From assembly GCA_963801045.1 (NCBI GenBank), contig CAWDDC010000004.1, positions 1,426,001-1,490,000 on the forward strand: a stretch of DNA of 64,000 bases. The letters are read 5' to 3'. The position numbers and the translations under genes are program-made. Of this stretch, positions 1-8,921 are shown piece by piece. This DNA is from JACCWP01 sp963801045 (GTDB taxonomy: Bacteria; Actinomycetota; Actinomycetes; Propionibacteriales; Nocardioidaceae). Position 1 is the first letter of the stretch. Each line of letters starts with the position of its first letter. Under the pieces are notes generated by a model. The model did not search any database. It was not told the DNA's origin and saw only the letters and a list, made by a program, of their open reading frames with translations.

Positions 1-797
1 AGGAGAAGCTCGCCAAGGGCGGCAAGATCTCCGCCAAGCTGCTGGACGAGCTGAGCTGGATCGCCGAGGACGGCCATCGCGCCAAGAACCACCTGCTCGA
101 GGCCAACCTCCGCCTCGTCGTGAGCCTGGCCAAGCGCTACACCGGCCGCGGCATGCTGTTCCTCGACCTGATCCAGGAGGGCAACCTCGGCCTGATCCGC
201 GCGGTCGAGAAGTTCGACTACACCAAGGGCTACAAGTTCTCCACCTACGCCACCTGGTGGATCCGGCAGGCGATCACCCGGGCGATGGCCGACCAGGCGC
301 GCACCATCCGGATCCCGGTGCACATGGTCGAGGTCATCAACAAGCTGGCCCGCGTCCAGCGCCAGATGCTGCAGGACCTCGGCCGTGAGCCCACGCCGGA
401 CGAGCTCGCCAAGGAGCTCGACATGACGCCCGAGAAGGTCGTCGAGGTGCAGAAGTACGGCCGCGAGCCGATCAGCCTGCACACCCCGCTGGGCGAGGAC
501 GGCGACTCCGAGTTCGGGGACCTGATCGAGGACTCCGAGGCCATCGTCCCGGCCGACGCCGTGAGCTTCACGCTGCTGCAGGAGCAGCTGCACGCGGTGC
601 TCGACACGTTGTCCGAGCGCGAGGCCGGCGTGGTCTCGATGCGTTTCGGGCTCACCGACGGGCAGCCCAAGACGCTGGACGAGATCGGCAAGGTCTACGG
701 CGTCACCCGCGAGCGGATCCGGCAGATCGAGTCCAAGACGATGAGCAAGCTGCGGCACCCGTCGCGGTCGCAGGTGCTCCGCGACTACCTCGACTGA
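1..797 (+). CDS. sigA: Principal RNA polymerase sigma factor (SigA/HrdB), 5' end missing
   Basis: Promoter-recognition subunit of RNA polymerase for housekeeping transcription. The reading frame is open from base 3 with no start, so the N-terminus lies outside the window. Seen in order: the end of region 1.2 and region 2.1 (the NLRLVVSLAKRY stretch), regions 2.3-2.4 with YATWWIRQAITRA, region 3, and region 4 with the helix-turn-helix TLDEIGKVYGVTRERIRQIE. The C-terminus LRHPSRSQVLRDYLD is the standard ending of actinobacterial principal sigma factors, which argues against an alternative sigma B. The GTG at 120 is an internal codon, not the start. Downstream neighbours (DUF7455, parE, parC) match the hrdB region of other actinobacteria. 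Confidence 0.95.
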   Translation, partial: EKLAKGGKISAKLLDELSWIAEDGHRAKNHLLEANLRLVVSLAKRYTGRGMLFLDLIQEGNLGLIRAVEKFDYTKGYKFSTYATWWIRQAITRAMADQARTIRIPVHMVEVINKLARVQRQMLQDLGREPTPDELAKELDMTPEKVVEVQKYGREPISLHTPLGEDGDSEFGDLIEDSEAIVPADAVSFTLLQEQLHAVLDTLSEREAGVVSMRFGLTDGQPKTLDEIGKVYGVTRERIRQIESKTMSKLRHPSRSQVLRDYLD

Positions 798-813
798 GCC
801 GGAACCCGGGCCG

Positions 814-1668
814 CTACTTGGTGCCCCACACCACGACCAGCTCACACGGGCCGTGGAAGCCGTCCGGGCCCTCGAACCGCGTCAGCTCGTCGCCGATCTC
901 GCTCCACGCCTCGGCCTGCTCGGCCGGCGACAGGCCGGACAGCATCTGGTGCAGCGCGCCGAAGGACTCGCGCTCGAAGCGGAGGCACTCCTGCGCACTC
1001 TGCATGCGCAGCGGGGCCGCCACCAGCTCGGAGCCGACGTCCCGGAAGCCCGCGCGGCGCAAGGCGTCCTCGGCGGCGCCCGGCGCGCCCAGGCTGAACG
1101 GGCCGGGCTGCCCGGCGGCCGGGGGCGGTAGCTGCGCCCGGCGGCGGATGATCCCCACCGGCACGGCGAAGAACCCGTTGCTCTCGGCGGTCGAGTAGAC
1201 GATCGCCGCGGCGCGGCCGCCCGGGCGGAGCGCGCGGTACTGGCCGGCCAGTGCGCCCGGCTGGTCGGGGAAGTAGATCAGCCCGAGCCGCGAGATCGCG
1301 GCGTCGAACGCCGCCGCCTCCACCTCGAGACGCTCCCCGTCGAGCTCCTGGGTACCGACCTGGTCCAGTCCGGCCGCGGCGGCATCGGCGGCCGCGTGCC
1401 GGAGGATCTCGGGGGAGATGTCGGTGGCGAGGACCCGGCCGGTCGGCCCCACCCGACGGGCCGCGGCGAGGGTCTGGCCCCCGGAGCCGGCGGCGACGTC
1501 CAGCACGGTGCTGCCGGTGCCGATCCCGGCGACGTCGAGCATGAGCGTGGTGGCCTCACCCAGCCACTCCTCCAGGAACGTTCCCCATCCGTGCCACGCG
1601 GCGGCTGCCTGGTCCCACTGCGCGCGGGTCGTCTCCTTGAAGCGGATCGGATCGAACGTGACGGTCAT
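814..1668 (-). CDS. Class I SAM-dependent methyltransferase
   Basis: 284 residues with a Rossmann-type SAM-binding core. Motif I is VLDVAAGSGGQT, followed by a motif II acidic stretch (ATDISPEIL) and the post-core RPGGRAAAIVYS. This resembles UbiE/Methyltransf_11-type small-molecule methyltransferases; the substrate cannot be read from the sequence. The ATG at 1668 is chosen because GAGGAG sits about 7 bases upstream and the protein then starts just before the usual helical cap; the open frame further upstream has no homology. It is convergent with the sigma factor, 16 bases away, and divergent from the large ATPase gene. Confidence 0.85.
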   Translation of the reverse strand: MTVTFDPIRFKETTRAQWDQAAAAWHGWGTFLEEWLGEATTLMLDVAGIGTGSTVLDVAAGSGGQTLAAARRVGPTGRVLATDISPEILRHAAADAAAAGLDQVGTQELDGERLEVEAAAFDAAISRLGLIYFPDQPGALAGQYRALRPGGRAAAIVYSTAESNGFFAVPVGIIRRRAQLPPPAAGQPGPFSLGAPGAAEDALRRAGFRDVGSELVAAPLRMQSAQECLRFERESFGALHQMLSGLSPAEQAEAWSEIGDELTRFEGPDGFHGPCELVVVWGTK

Positions 1669-1800
1669 GACGGACTCCTCGTGGTCGGGAACGGTGCCTA
1701 CCCGTGGGGCGCCAGAAAGCACCTGGCAACCGCCTGGGGACGGCTGGCAGTTGCTGCTCGACCCGTTCCGGTAACACGGCCGGTGGCAGAATCCCGCGCC

Positions 1801-4800
1801 ATGGCCTTCGTGGGCCGCGCAGCGGCGCTGTCCCGGCTGCTCGGACGACTCGAGCAGGCGAGAGAGGGTCGTGCGGGCCTCGTGCTGGTGAGCGGCGAGG
1901 CCGGGATCGGCAAGACGACGCTGATCGGTGAGGCTGCGGCCCGCAGCGGCGTCCGGGTGGGCTGGGGCACCTGCGTCGATGCCGACCGGGCCCCCGCCTT
2001 CTGGCCGTGGACGACGGCACTGCGCGCGCTGCTGGCGGAGTCCGGCAGCGTTCTGGCACCGATGCTGTCCGACACGGATACCGAGACAGTGTCCCGGCTG
2101 CTGCCCGAGCTCGCGGACGACGGCGCGGCGGAGCGGGCGCGGGACCCCCGATCCGATCCCGACGCGGCCCGGTTGCGGCTGTTCGACGCCGTGGCACGGC
2201 TGCTCGAGCAGATCGCCCGCGACCGGCCAGCCATGGTGGTGCTCGACGACCTGCAGTGGGCCGACCCGTCCACCCTGGAGCTGCTGCACTTCGTGACCCG
2301 CCCCTACCGCCCGGTCCCGCTCCTGGTGGTCGGGGCCTACCGGCACGACGAGCTGACCGGCGAGACCGCGCGGGCGGTCGCCGAGCTCGACCGGGTCGGC
2401 GAGGCGGTACGGCTCCGCGGGCTGTCGCCGGCCGAGGTCGTCAGCCTCGTGACCGACACCGCCGGCCCGGCCGCGGCCGAGCGCTGGGCCTCGGAGGTGC
2501 ACCGTCGGACCGGCGGCCACCCGTTGTTCGCCCGCCAGCTGGGACAGCTCCTCGCCGACCCCGACCGGTCGGCCGCTGCCGTCCCGGACGCGATCTCGGA
2601 CCTGGTGGCGCGCAAGGTGCAGCGGCTGTCAGCGGACGGACAGGGCCTGGTACGGGCAGGTGCGGTCGCAGGCAACGCGCTGGTGCCGGACGTCCTGGCC
2701 GAGGTGTGCGAGACCGACGCCACCGGCGTCGCGGCGTTGATGGACGAGGGGGTCGTCGCGGGGCTGCTCGTCCGGGACGCGACGACCCCGGGGTGCCGGT
2801 TCGCCCACGACGTCTTCCGCGAGAGCATCGCGGCCCGGCTGCCTGCTGTGGCCCGGATCGCGCTGCACCAGCGCGTGGCCGACGCGCTCGAGCACCGGCA
2901 CGCGCGCGGCGCCGCGGTGGTCCCCGCCGACCTGTCCCGGCACTGCACGGCCGCGGTACCGCTCGACGGTCCCGACCGGGCGGTCCGGTGGGCCCGGGAG
3001 GCGGCCGGTGTCGAACGCGCCCGGCTCGCCTTCGCCGAGGCCGCCGAGCACCTGGCCCGGGCCCGCCGCGCCGTCGAGGACGCCGGCACACCCGACGCCG
3101 GTCCGACCCTGCTCGACCTGCTGGTCGAGGAGGCCGACGCACGGGGGCGCAGCGGCGACCCTGCCGCTGCGCGGTCCTTGCTCGACGACGCGTGGAGCCG
3201 GGCCGTGCGGGCCCGCGACGCGGAACGGATCGGCCGGGTCGCGCTGGGGTTCCAGCGCCTCGGCGCCCGCTTCGCGATGCCGCGCGAGGCCGTCGTCGGC
3301 GTGCTCGAGGACGCCGTGGCCGCCGTGCAGGGGACCGGCACGTCGCTGGAGGCGCAGCTCGCCGCCGCCCTCGCCCGCGAGCTGCGCCACTCCGTGCCCG
3401 CCGAGCGGCCGAGGGCCGGTCCGCTCTCCGAGCGCGCGGTGACGCTGGCCCGGGAGCTCGACGATCCGGGCACCTTGGCCGCCTGCCTGCTGGCCGCGCA
3501 CGACGTGCTCTGGACCCCGGGCCGGTCGGCCGAGCGGCTCGGTGTCGCACGGGAGATCACCGAGCTGGCCACTCGCGGGGGTGACGCCGAGCTCTACGCG
3601 GAGGGCCGGCTGCTCACCGCCAACGCGCTGCTGGAGGAGGGGTCGGCGGCCTTCCGCAGCGTGCTCACCGAGTTCCTGGCCGCGACGGAGCGGTTCGGCC
3701 AGCCTCGGCACGACTACCTGGCGCTGACCCGGCGGGGTGCGCTGGCCCTCGTCGACGGCCGCCTCGCCGACGCCCGGCAGATGATCGACGAGGCCAGCGC
3801 GCTGGGGGAGCGGATCGGCGAGCCGGACACCGGCAACGTCCGGATGTCCCAGCTGCTGGGCCTGGTGCGCGCGGAAGGCGACCCTGCCCGGTTGCGGGCC
3901 ACCGCGGCGGAGGCCGTTCGCTGGTGGGTCGGCGTGCCGGCGCACGCCCATGCCGTTGCCGCCGGGCTGTACGCCCTCGCCGGGGAGCCCCACGACCTGG
4001 TCGCCTCCCGCCGGGCCCTGGACACCGTGGTCGCCCTCGACACCTGGCGCGAGGACAGGTCGTACCTGTGGCCGGTCTTCGTCGGGGGCATGGCAACCGC
4101 GGCCGCTCGGCTGCAGGACTCCGCCCTGTGTGCCGACCTCCTCGAGGAGCTCGAGCCGGTGACCGGGGTCAGCGGCGTCAACGGTGCCCTCGTCTGCTAC
4201 ATGGGCAGCAACGCGCACTGGGCCGGGCTGCTCGCGGCCGCACTGGGCCGTCCCGACGACGCCCGGCAGTGGCTCGAGCAGGGCTTGGCCGTGCACCGTC
4301 GACTCGGAGCCGTCGCCTGGGAGCACGAGTCCTCCCGGGAGCTGGCCGCCCTGGACGACCCGCCACCAGCCGAGCGGGCGGCGCCCGGGAGCCGGCGCAC
4401 CGACGCCGAGCTCTGCCGCGACGGCGAGCTGTGGCGCGTACGGCACGGGGAGCTGTCGGCCCACCTCCGCGACCTGAAGGGGCTCGCCGACCTCGTCGTC
4501 CTGCTCAGCCGTCCGGGGACCGACGTCCACGTCCTGGAGCTCGTCGGGGCCGAGGAGCACGACCGGTCGGTGGGCCCGGTGCTCGACGTGACCGCGCTGG
4601 CCGCGTACCGGCGCCGGCTCGCCGAGCTCGACGAGGAGCTCACCGAGGCGCACGAGCACGCCGACACCGGGCACGTCCAGCGGCTCGACGAGGAGCGGCT
4701 GGCCCTGCTGGCGCAGCTGCGCCTTGCTACCGGGCTGGCCGGGAGGAGTCGTCCGCTCGGGTCCAGCACCGGTGAGCGGGCCCGGAAGGCGGTCACCGCG

Positions 4801-4941
4801 CGGGTCCGCGACGCGATCAGCCGGGTCACCGCCGTGCTGCCGGAGCTCGGCGCTCACCTCGACCGGTCGGTGCTGACCGGCAGCACCTGCCGCTACCAGC
4901 CGACCGAGCCGCTGACCTGGACCCTGCGCACGGATCCCTGA
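1801..4941 (+). CDS. Large AAA (AAA_16) ATPase / TPR signalling protein without LuxR helix-turn-helix
   Basis: 1,046 residues. The N-terminal STAND-type ATPase has Walker A GEAGIGKTT at residues 32-40 and Walker B VVLDDLQWADPS near 145-155, the DLQWAD form seen in LuxR/MalT-like and adenylate-cyclase-associated ATPases. It is followed by a winged-helix-like region (about 260-400) and several hundred residues of alanine/leucine/arginine-rich helical repeats, probably TPR. LuxR-type members of this architecture end in a LuxR helix-turn-helix; this one does not. Its last 190 residues hold a separate domain (ELWRVRHGELSAHLRDLKGL onward, then a coiled stretch rich in Glu/Leu and a basic helix). 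The start at 1801 lacks a clear ribosome-binding site. Role: probable ligand-responsive regulator; target unknown. Confidence 0.75.
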   Translation: MAFVGRAAALSRLLGRLEQAREGRAGLVLVSGEAGIGKTTLIGEAAARSGVRVGWGTCVDADRAPAFWPWTTALRALLAESGSVLAPMLSDTDTETVSRLLPELADDGAAERARDPRSDPDAARLRLFDAVARLLEQIARDRPAMVVLDDLQWADPSTLELLHFVTRPYRPVPLLVVGAYRHDELTGETARAVAELDRVGEAVRLRGLSPAEVVSLVTDTAGPAAAERWASEVHRRTGGHPLFARQLGQLLADPDRSAAAVPDAISDLVARKVQRLSADGQGLVRAGAVAGNALVPDVLAEVCETDATGVAALMDEGVVAGLLVRDATTPGCRFAHDVFRESIAARLPAVARIALHQRVADALEHRHARGAAVVPADLSRHCTAAVPLDGPDRAVRWAREAAGVERARLAFAEAAEHLARARRAVEDAGTPDAGPTLLDLLVEEADARGRSGDPAAARSLLDDAWSRAVRARDAERIGRVALGFQRLGARFAMPREAVVGVLEDAVAAVQGTGTSLEAQLAAALARELRHSVPAERPRAGPLSERAVTLARELDDPGTLAACLLAAHDVLWTPGRSAERLGVAREITELATRGGDAELYAEGRLLTANALLEEGSAAFRSVLTEFLAATERFGQPRHDYLALTRRGALALVDGRLADARQMIDEASALGERIGEPDTGNVRMSQLLGLVRAEGDPARLRATAAEAVRWWVGVPAHAHAVAAGLYALAGEPHDLVASRRALDTVVALDTWREDRSYLWPVFVGGMATAAARLQDSALCADLLEELEPVTGVSGVNGALVCYMGSNAHWAGLLAAALGRPDDARQWLEQGLAVHRRLGAVAWEHESSRELAALDDPPPAERAAPGSRRTDAELCRDGELWRVRHGELSAHLRDLKGLADLVVLLSRPGTDVHVLELVGAEEHDRSVGPVLDVTALAAYRRRLAELDEELTEAHEHADTGHVQRLDEERLALLAQLRLATGLAGRSRPLGSSTGERARKAVTARVRDAISRVTAVLPELGAHLDRSVLTGSTCRYQPTEPLTWTLRTDP

Positions 4942-4963
4942 GGCGACGGCAGGCCGACCGGGC

Positions 4964-5686
4964 TCAGCTGGTGAGCGACGAGATCGTGCTCGGGTCGTCG
5001 ATGACGGCCTGGGCGACCTCGGTGAGACGGCGGTTGTTCCGCCTGGCGTACGCGCGGATCAGCCCGAAGGCGTGGGCGACATCGCTGCGGTGGTACAGCG
5101 CCACCGCCCCTTTCGCCTGCTCGAGGACGACCCTGCTGTCCAGCGCGTTCTGCAGCTGCTCGGCGAGATCCTCGGCCTGACGGATCGTCCGTGCCTGCAT
5201 CAGGCCGATCGTGGCCACGTCGGCGAGGGCCTGGACGACGTGGACGTCCGCGGTGTCCAACCGGCCCGTCTCGCGGTCGAACAGGTTCAGTGCACCGATC
5301 ACGGTCGAGCGGATCCGCAACGGCACGGCGTGCACCGACCGGAATCCGGCGGCGACCGCGTGCGGTGCGAAGGCCGGCCATCGATCGGCGGCCTCGGCGA
5401 GATCGGCGTTCACCACGGACTCCTGGCGCCGGTAGCAGTCCAGGCACGGGCCCTCGGCGTGCTGCACCTGGAACAGCTCGAGCAGCTTGGTGGTCTCGTC
5501 GGATGCCGCCATGAAGCGGAGCTGGTTCGCCTTGTCCGCCAGGACCAGCCCGGCCGAGTCGGAGCGCACGATCTCGGCAGTACGCATGGTCAGCAGCTGG
5601 AGGAACTCGAGCAGGTCGAAGCCGGCGATCAGCGTGTCGGCGACCTCGACGAAAACGTCCGCCAGCCGTTCGGTCGTCACGGGCAT
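4964..5686 (-). CDS. GAF-ANTAR domain protein (putative RNA-binding antiterminator)
   Basis: 240 residues. A GAF sensor domain covers roughly residues 15-160 and contains the GPCLDCYRR motif common in actinobacterial GAF-ANTAR proteins. An ANTAR domain lies at the C-terminus (ALDSRVVLEQAKGAVALYH through the last helices), with the AKG residues typical of the RNA-binding three-helix bundle. ANTAR proteins bind paired hexaloop hairpins in nascent RNA and prevent termination; the signal for this one is unknown. The ATG at 5686 has a strong AGGAGG-type ribosome-binding site (GAGGAGGCGGCC). It stands alone between convergent and tandem neighbours of unrelated function. Confidence 0.88.
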   Translation of the reverse strand: MPVTTERLADVFVEVADTLIAGFDLLEFLQLLTMRTAEIVRSDSAGLVLADKANQLRFMAASDETTKLLELFQVQHAEGPCLDCYRRQESVVNADLAEAADRWPAFAPHAVAAGFRSVHAVPLRIRSTVIGALNLFDRETGRLDTADVHVVQALADVATIGLMQARTIRQAEDLAEQLQNALDSRVVLEQAKGAVALYHRSDVAHAFGLIRAYARRNNRRLTEVAQAVIDDPSTISSLTS

Positions 5687-5775
5687 GGCCGCCTCCTCGT
5701 GCACGGCGAGCGTAGGTCCGGGCGTCGGCTGCCGCACGACGAGCCGCGGACGGCAACCATCGGCAGCGCCGGCGC

Positions 5776-6300
5776 TCACCCGGGCAGCGTGGCGGCGAAC
5801 GCGTGTGCGTCGCGCGCGAGATCGCGCGCCTCGGCGATGCGGGGGTCGTCGGGTGTGCGGGCCAGGTTCGCGGCGACCAGGACCGCTGCAGACTGCGCCG
5901 CCGCCGCCGCGAGCCAGCAGGCGGTCGCCGCGTCGCCGCGCAGCCGGGGGTTGCCGTCGTCGGCCAGGCCGCGGGCGATCCGGCCGACCTCGGCCGCGGT
6001 GCTCGCCACGTCGATCGGGACCTGCACGGCACGGTCGAGGGCGGCGCCGAGGTCGTCCGCCCGCTCCCGGCGGGCCCGGACGAAGTCGCCGTACGCCTCG
6101 ACGTCGGCGTCGGCGAGCCCGGCCGCCCGCTCCCGCAACCGGTCGGCGGCACCCACCAGCTCGGCGGCCGCAGCCGACTCGTCGGCGAACCGTGCCGCCA
6201 TCTCGGCCAGTGCTGCGGCCAGTGCCGTGGCCAGTGCCGCGGACGCACCGCCTCCCGGCGCGGTGGTGCGATCGGCGACGGCGGCCAGCAGATCCCGCAC
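5776..6300 (-). CDS. Cyclodeaminase/cyclohydrolase family protein (FchA/FTCD-like)
   Basis: About 174 residues, matching the helical cyclodeaminase domain of formiminotransferase-cyclodeaminase and the clostridial methenyl-THF cyclohydrolase FchA. The signature is TTAPGGGASAALATALAAAL right after the N-terminal TVRDLL helix. It lies directly downstream of fhs, so the likely job is interconversion of 10-formyl- and 5,10-methenyl-THF made from formate. The start is uncertain: the only conventional codon is GTG at 6300, but homologues begin about ten residues earlier, and a CTG at 6336 would overlap the fhs stop in the CTGA pattern and restore that length. No ATG is available nearby. Confidence 0.75.
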   Translation of the reverse strand: MRDLLAAVADRTTAPGGGASAALATALAAALAEMAARFADESAAAAELVGAADRLRERAAGLADADVEAYGDFVRARRERADDLGAALDRAVQVPIDVASTAAEVGRIARGLADDGNPRLRGDAATACWLAAAAAQSAAVLVAANLARTPDDPRIAEARDLARDAHAFAATLPG

Positions 6301-6332
6301 CGTCAGGTCGAGCAGGCCGGAGTCGTCGGCGC

Positions 6333-8030
6333 TCAGGACAGCCCCACGATCTCGCCGGAGTCGTCGAGGTCGATGCGGAACGCCGCCGGGGTCTTGCCGA
6401 GGCCGGGCATGGTCCGCATCTCCCCGCAGATCGGGTACACGAAACCGGCTCCCACCGACGCCCGGACCTCGCGCACCGGCAGCCGCCAGCCGGTGGGTGC
6501 GCCCAGCAGACTCGGGTCCGACGAGATGGACAGGTGCGTCTTGGCGATGCAGACCGGCAGCCCTCCGAAGCCGTTGCGCTCGTAGGTGTCGAGCTGCCGC
6601 GACGCGGCCGGGCTGTAGTCCACCCCGTCGGCGCCGTAGACCCGGGTGGCCACGGTCTCGATCTTGTCCCGCAGCTGCGCCTCCTCGGGGTAGAGCAGCT
6701 GGAACTCGGACGGCTCGTCGGCGGCTTCGATGACCGCCTCGGCCAGCTCGGTGGCCCCGCGCCCGCCGTCGGCGAAATGGGTGCACACGGCAACCCGTAC
6801 GCCGGCCTCCTCGGCGATCTCACGGATCGCCTGGTGCTCGCTCGGGTGGTCGTCGGGGAACGCGTTGATCGCGACGACCGGGGTCACGCCGTGCATCCGG
6901 ATGTTGTCCAGCTGCTTGCGCAAGTTGGCGCCGCCGACGTGCACCTCGTCCGGGTTCTCGACGAGCATCGCCTCCGGCAGTGCCCGCCCGGCGACCACCC
7001 GGTGCCGGCCGGAGTGCGCCTTGAGCGCGCGTACGGTCGCCACGACGACGCCGGCGTCGGGGGTGAGGCCCGAGGTCCGGCACTTGATGTTGAAGAAGCG
7101 CTCGGCGCCCATGTCCGCGCCGAAGCCGGCCTCCGTGACCAGCACGTCCCCGCAGCGGATGCCGATCAGGTCGGCGACGACCGACGAGTTGCCGTGCGCG
7201 ATGTTGCCGAAGGGTCCCGCGTGCACCAGGACCGGAGTGTTCTCCAAGGTCTGCAGCAGATTGGGCTTCAGCGCCTCGCGCATCATGACCGCCATCGAGC
7301 CGGCGCCGCCGATGTCCTCGGCGGTGACGGCGGTGCCGTCGCCGGTGTAGCCGACCACGATCCGGGCCATCCGGGCGCGCAGGTCGGGCACCGAACGGGC
7401 GAGCGCGAGGATCGCCATGATCTCGGAGGCCGCCGTGATGTCGAAGCCGGTCTGCCGGGTGACTCCGTCGGCCTTCGGGCCGAGCCCGATGACGATGTTG
7501 CGCAGCGCCCGGTCGTTGACGTCGAGCACCCGGCGCCAGGTGATGGCGTCGAGGTCGAGCCCGGCCGCGTTGCCGTGGTGCAGGTGGTTGTCGACCAGGG
7601 CGGAGAGCAGGTTGTGGGCTGCGGTGACCGCGTGGAAGTCGCCGGTCAGGTGCAGGTTGAGCAGCTCCATCGGCACCACCTGGCTGTAACCGCCGCCCGC
7701 GGCGCCACCCTTGATGCCGAAGGTCGGGCCCATCGACGGCTGCCGGACCGCGATCGTCGCCTTGCGGCCGATGTGGCTCATCGCCTGGCCCAGCCCGACC
7801 GTGGTGGTCGTCTTGCCCTCACCGAGCGGGGTGGGGGTGATGGCCGACACCACCACGTACCGGGCTCGGGGCCGGTCGGCGAGCTCCTCGATCGCACCCA
7901 GCCGGATCTTGGCGACGTCGTCGCCGTGCGGTTCGAGCAGGTGCGGGCCGATGCCCATCTCGGCGGCGATGTCGCCCAGCGGTTTCAGCTGCGCCGCCTG
8001 GGCGATGTCGAGGTCGGAAGGAAATGCCAT
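6333..8030 (-). CDS. fhs: Formate-tetrahydrofolate ligase
   Basis: 565 residues, full family length. It catalyses ATP-dependent formation of 10-formyl-THF from formate and THF in the cytoplasm. The P-loop is TPLGEGKTTTTVGLGQA near residues 65-81, followed by the conserved RQPSMGPTFGIKGGAAGGG and the HLTGDFHA region. The C-terminal GEMRTMPGLGKTP is also characteristic. The ATG at 8030 follows a short AT-poor leader. Together with the adjacent cyclodeaminase-like gene it forms a two-gene one-carbon unit. FolD is not in the window, so the FchA-like protein may supply or supplement cyclohydrolase activity. Confidence 0.96.
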   Translation of the reverse strand: MAFPSDLDIAQAAQLKPLGDIAAEMGIGPHLLEPHGDDVAKIRLGAIEELADRPRARYVVVSAITPTPLGEGKTTTTVGLGQAMSHIGRKATIAVRQPSMGPTFGIKGGAAGGGYSQVVPMELLNLHLTGDFHAVTAAHNLLSALVDNHLHHGNAAGLDLDAITWRRVLDVNDRALRNIVIGLGPKADGVTRQTGFDITAASEIMAILALARSVPDLRARMARIVVGYTGDGTAVTAEDIGGAGSMAVMMREALKPNLLQTLENTPVLVHAGPFGNIAHGNSSVVADLIGIRCGDVLVTEAGFGADMGAERFFNIKCRTSGLTPDAGVVVATVRALKAHSGRHRVVAGRALPEAMLVENPDEVHVGGANLRKQLDNIRMHGVTPVVAINAFPDDHPSEHQAIREIAEEAGVRVAVCTHFADGGRGATELAEAVIEAADEPSEFQLLYPEEAQLRDKIETVATRVYGADGVDYSPAASRQLDTYERNGFGGLPVCIAKTHLSISSDPSLLGAPTGWRLPVREVRASVGAGFVYPICGEMRTMPGLGKTPAAFRIDLDDSGEIVGLS

Positions 8031-8107
8031 GGGCGCGATGGTGGCACGAGATGTCGTCCGGTTGCAGTAGACGCCGCAAGGTTGCGGTCACCGCAACGGG
8101 CCCCCGG

Positions 8108-8590
8108 CTACGTGACGACCACCCCGGCCACCCAGACGACCGTGATCACCAGACCCGCGGCCAGCTCCAGCAGGATGGACACCGCCGCAGCCCGCAGCGC
8201 GTACCCGGTGGACGCCCGGGCGCCGGCGTGCGAGCCGAGCCGGACCCGCTCGGTCACGTAGACCCCCAGCGCGAAGCCGATCAGCAGCCCGACGACCGGC
8301 ACCACGAAGAAGCCGACGATGCCCACCAGGCCGCCGACGGTGATCGAGCGGCCGGGCACTCCGGCGCGCTGCAGCTGCCGACCCGGGACGGTGTACTTGA
8401 CCACCTGGCTGACCGCCGCGAGCACGGTCGCCACCGCGACGACGGTCCAGCCGGTGGCGCCGCCGTCCCAGACGCCCCACGCGACGACACCGGCCCAGAC
8501 CAGGAGCAAGCCGGGCAGGACGGGAACGACGACACCGGCCAGGCCGACGACGACCGCCACGGCCACGAGCACCTCGCCCCACCACGCCAC
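8108..8590 (-). CDS. DUF456 family membrane protein
   Basis: 160 residues, four to five hydrophobic segments, starting with VVGLAGVVVPVLPGLLLVWAGV, the typical DUF456 opening with conserved prolines and glycines. A glycine-rich GGLVGIVGFFVVPVVGLLIG segment follows in the middle. Function of the family is unknown; the protein should sit in the cytoplasmic membrane. It is upstream of fhs on the same strand but separated from it by 77 bases. A strong hairpin lies just upstream of the start, so it is probably transcribed separately from the DUF7455 gene. Confidence 0.85.
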   Translation of the reverse strand: MAWWGEVLVAVAVVVGLAGVVVPVLPGLLLVWAGVVAWGVWDGGATGWTVVAVATVLAAVSQVVKYTVPGRQLQRAGVPGRSITVGGLVGIVGFFVVPVVGLLIGFALGVYVTERVRLGSHAGARASTGYALRAAAVSILLELAAGLVITVVWVAGVVVT

Positions 8591-8612
8591 GGCGGCAGTC
8601 TGCCCTCAGACG

Positions 8613-8648
8613 CGACGAAGCCCCGAGGGTGGCCTCGGGGCTTCGTCG
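8613..8648 (-). terminator. Strong hairpin, probable terminator of the DUF7455 gene
   Basis: A perfect 16-bp stem (CGACGAAGCCCCGAGG paired with its complement) closes a 4-base loop. It starts 30 bases after the DUF7455 stop at 8679 (minus strand) and ends before the DUF456 start at 8590. There is no U-tract, as is usual in high-GC actinobacteria. Confidence 0.85.
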
Positions 8649-8678
8649 GACGTGGGGTGGGTGGAGTTCAGACCGAAC

Positions 8679-8921
8679 TCAGTTCTGGTCCTCGTCCACG
8701 GCGGCCGGCTTTCCACTGAGACGGTCCGTCTCGTCGTGGATGGTCACGGCCATCTCGCGCAGCTTGTCGCCGTGCTCACGCCCGTGGTGGGCGCAGAACA
8801 GCAGCTCGCCGCCGGTCGGCAGCTGGACCCGGACGTAGGCCTGTGCTCCGCAGCGGTCGCAACGGTCCACAGCGGAGAGGGCCGCACTCGGGGCAACAGC
8901 AGTGTCCACGTGTGTCCTCAT
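8679..8921 (-). CDS. DUF7455 small zinc-ribbon-like protein
   Basis: 80 residues. A central CDRCGAQAYVRVQLPTGGEL core is followed by LLFCAHHGREH, giving a CxxC...CxxH arrangement that could bind zinc. It matches the short conserved actinobacterial family found between the principal sigma factor and parE. Function is unknown. The ATG at 8921 gives the family length; GAGACGGA lies directly before it as a possible ribosome-binding site. It ends in a strong hairpin and has its own 386-base upstream region shared with parE, so a single-gene transcript is likely. Confidence 0.85.
   Translation of the reverse strand: MRTHVDTAVAPSAALSAVDRCDRCGAQAYVRVQLPTGGELLFCAHHGREHGDKLREMAVTIHDETDRLSGKPAAVDEDQN

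Noticed and set aside
5072..8261. Plus-strand frames across the fhs region (for example 924 residues from 5487)
   Set aside because: Antisense to fhs and the GAF-ANTAR gene; Arg/Pro/Ser-rich with no homology.
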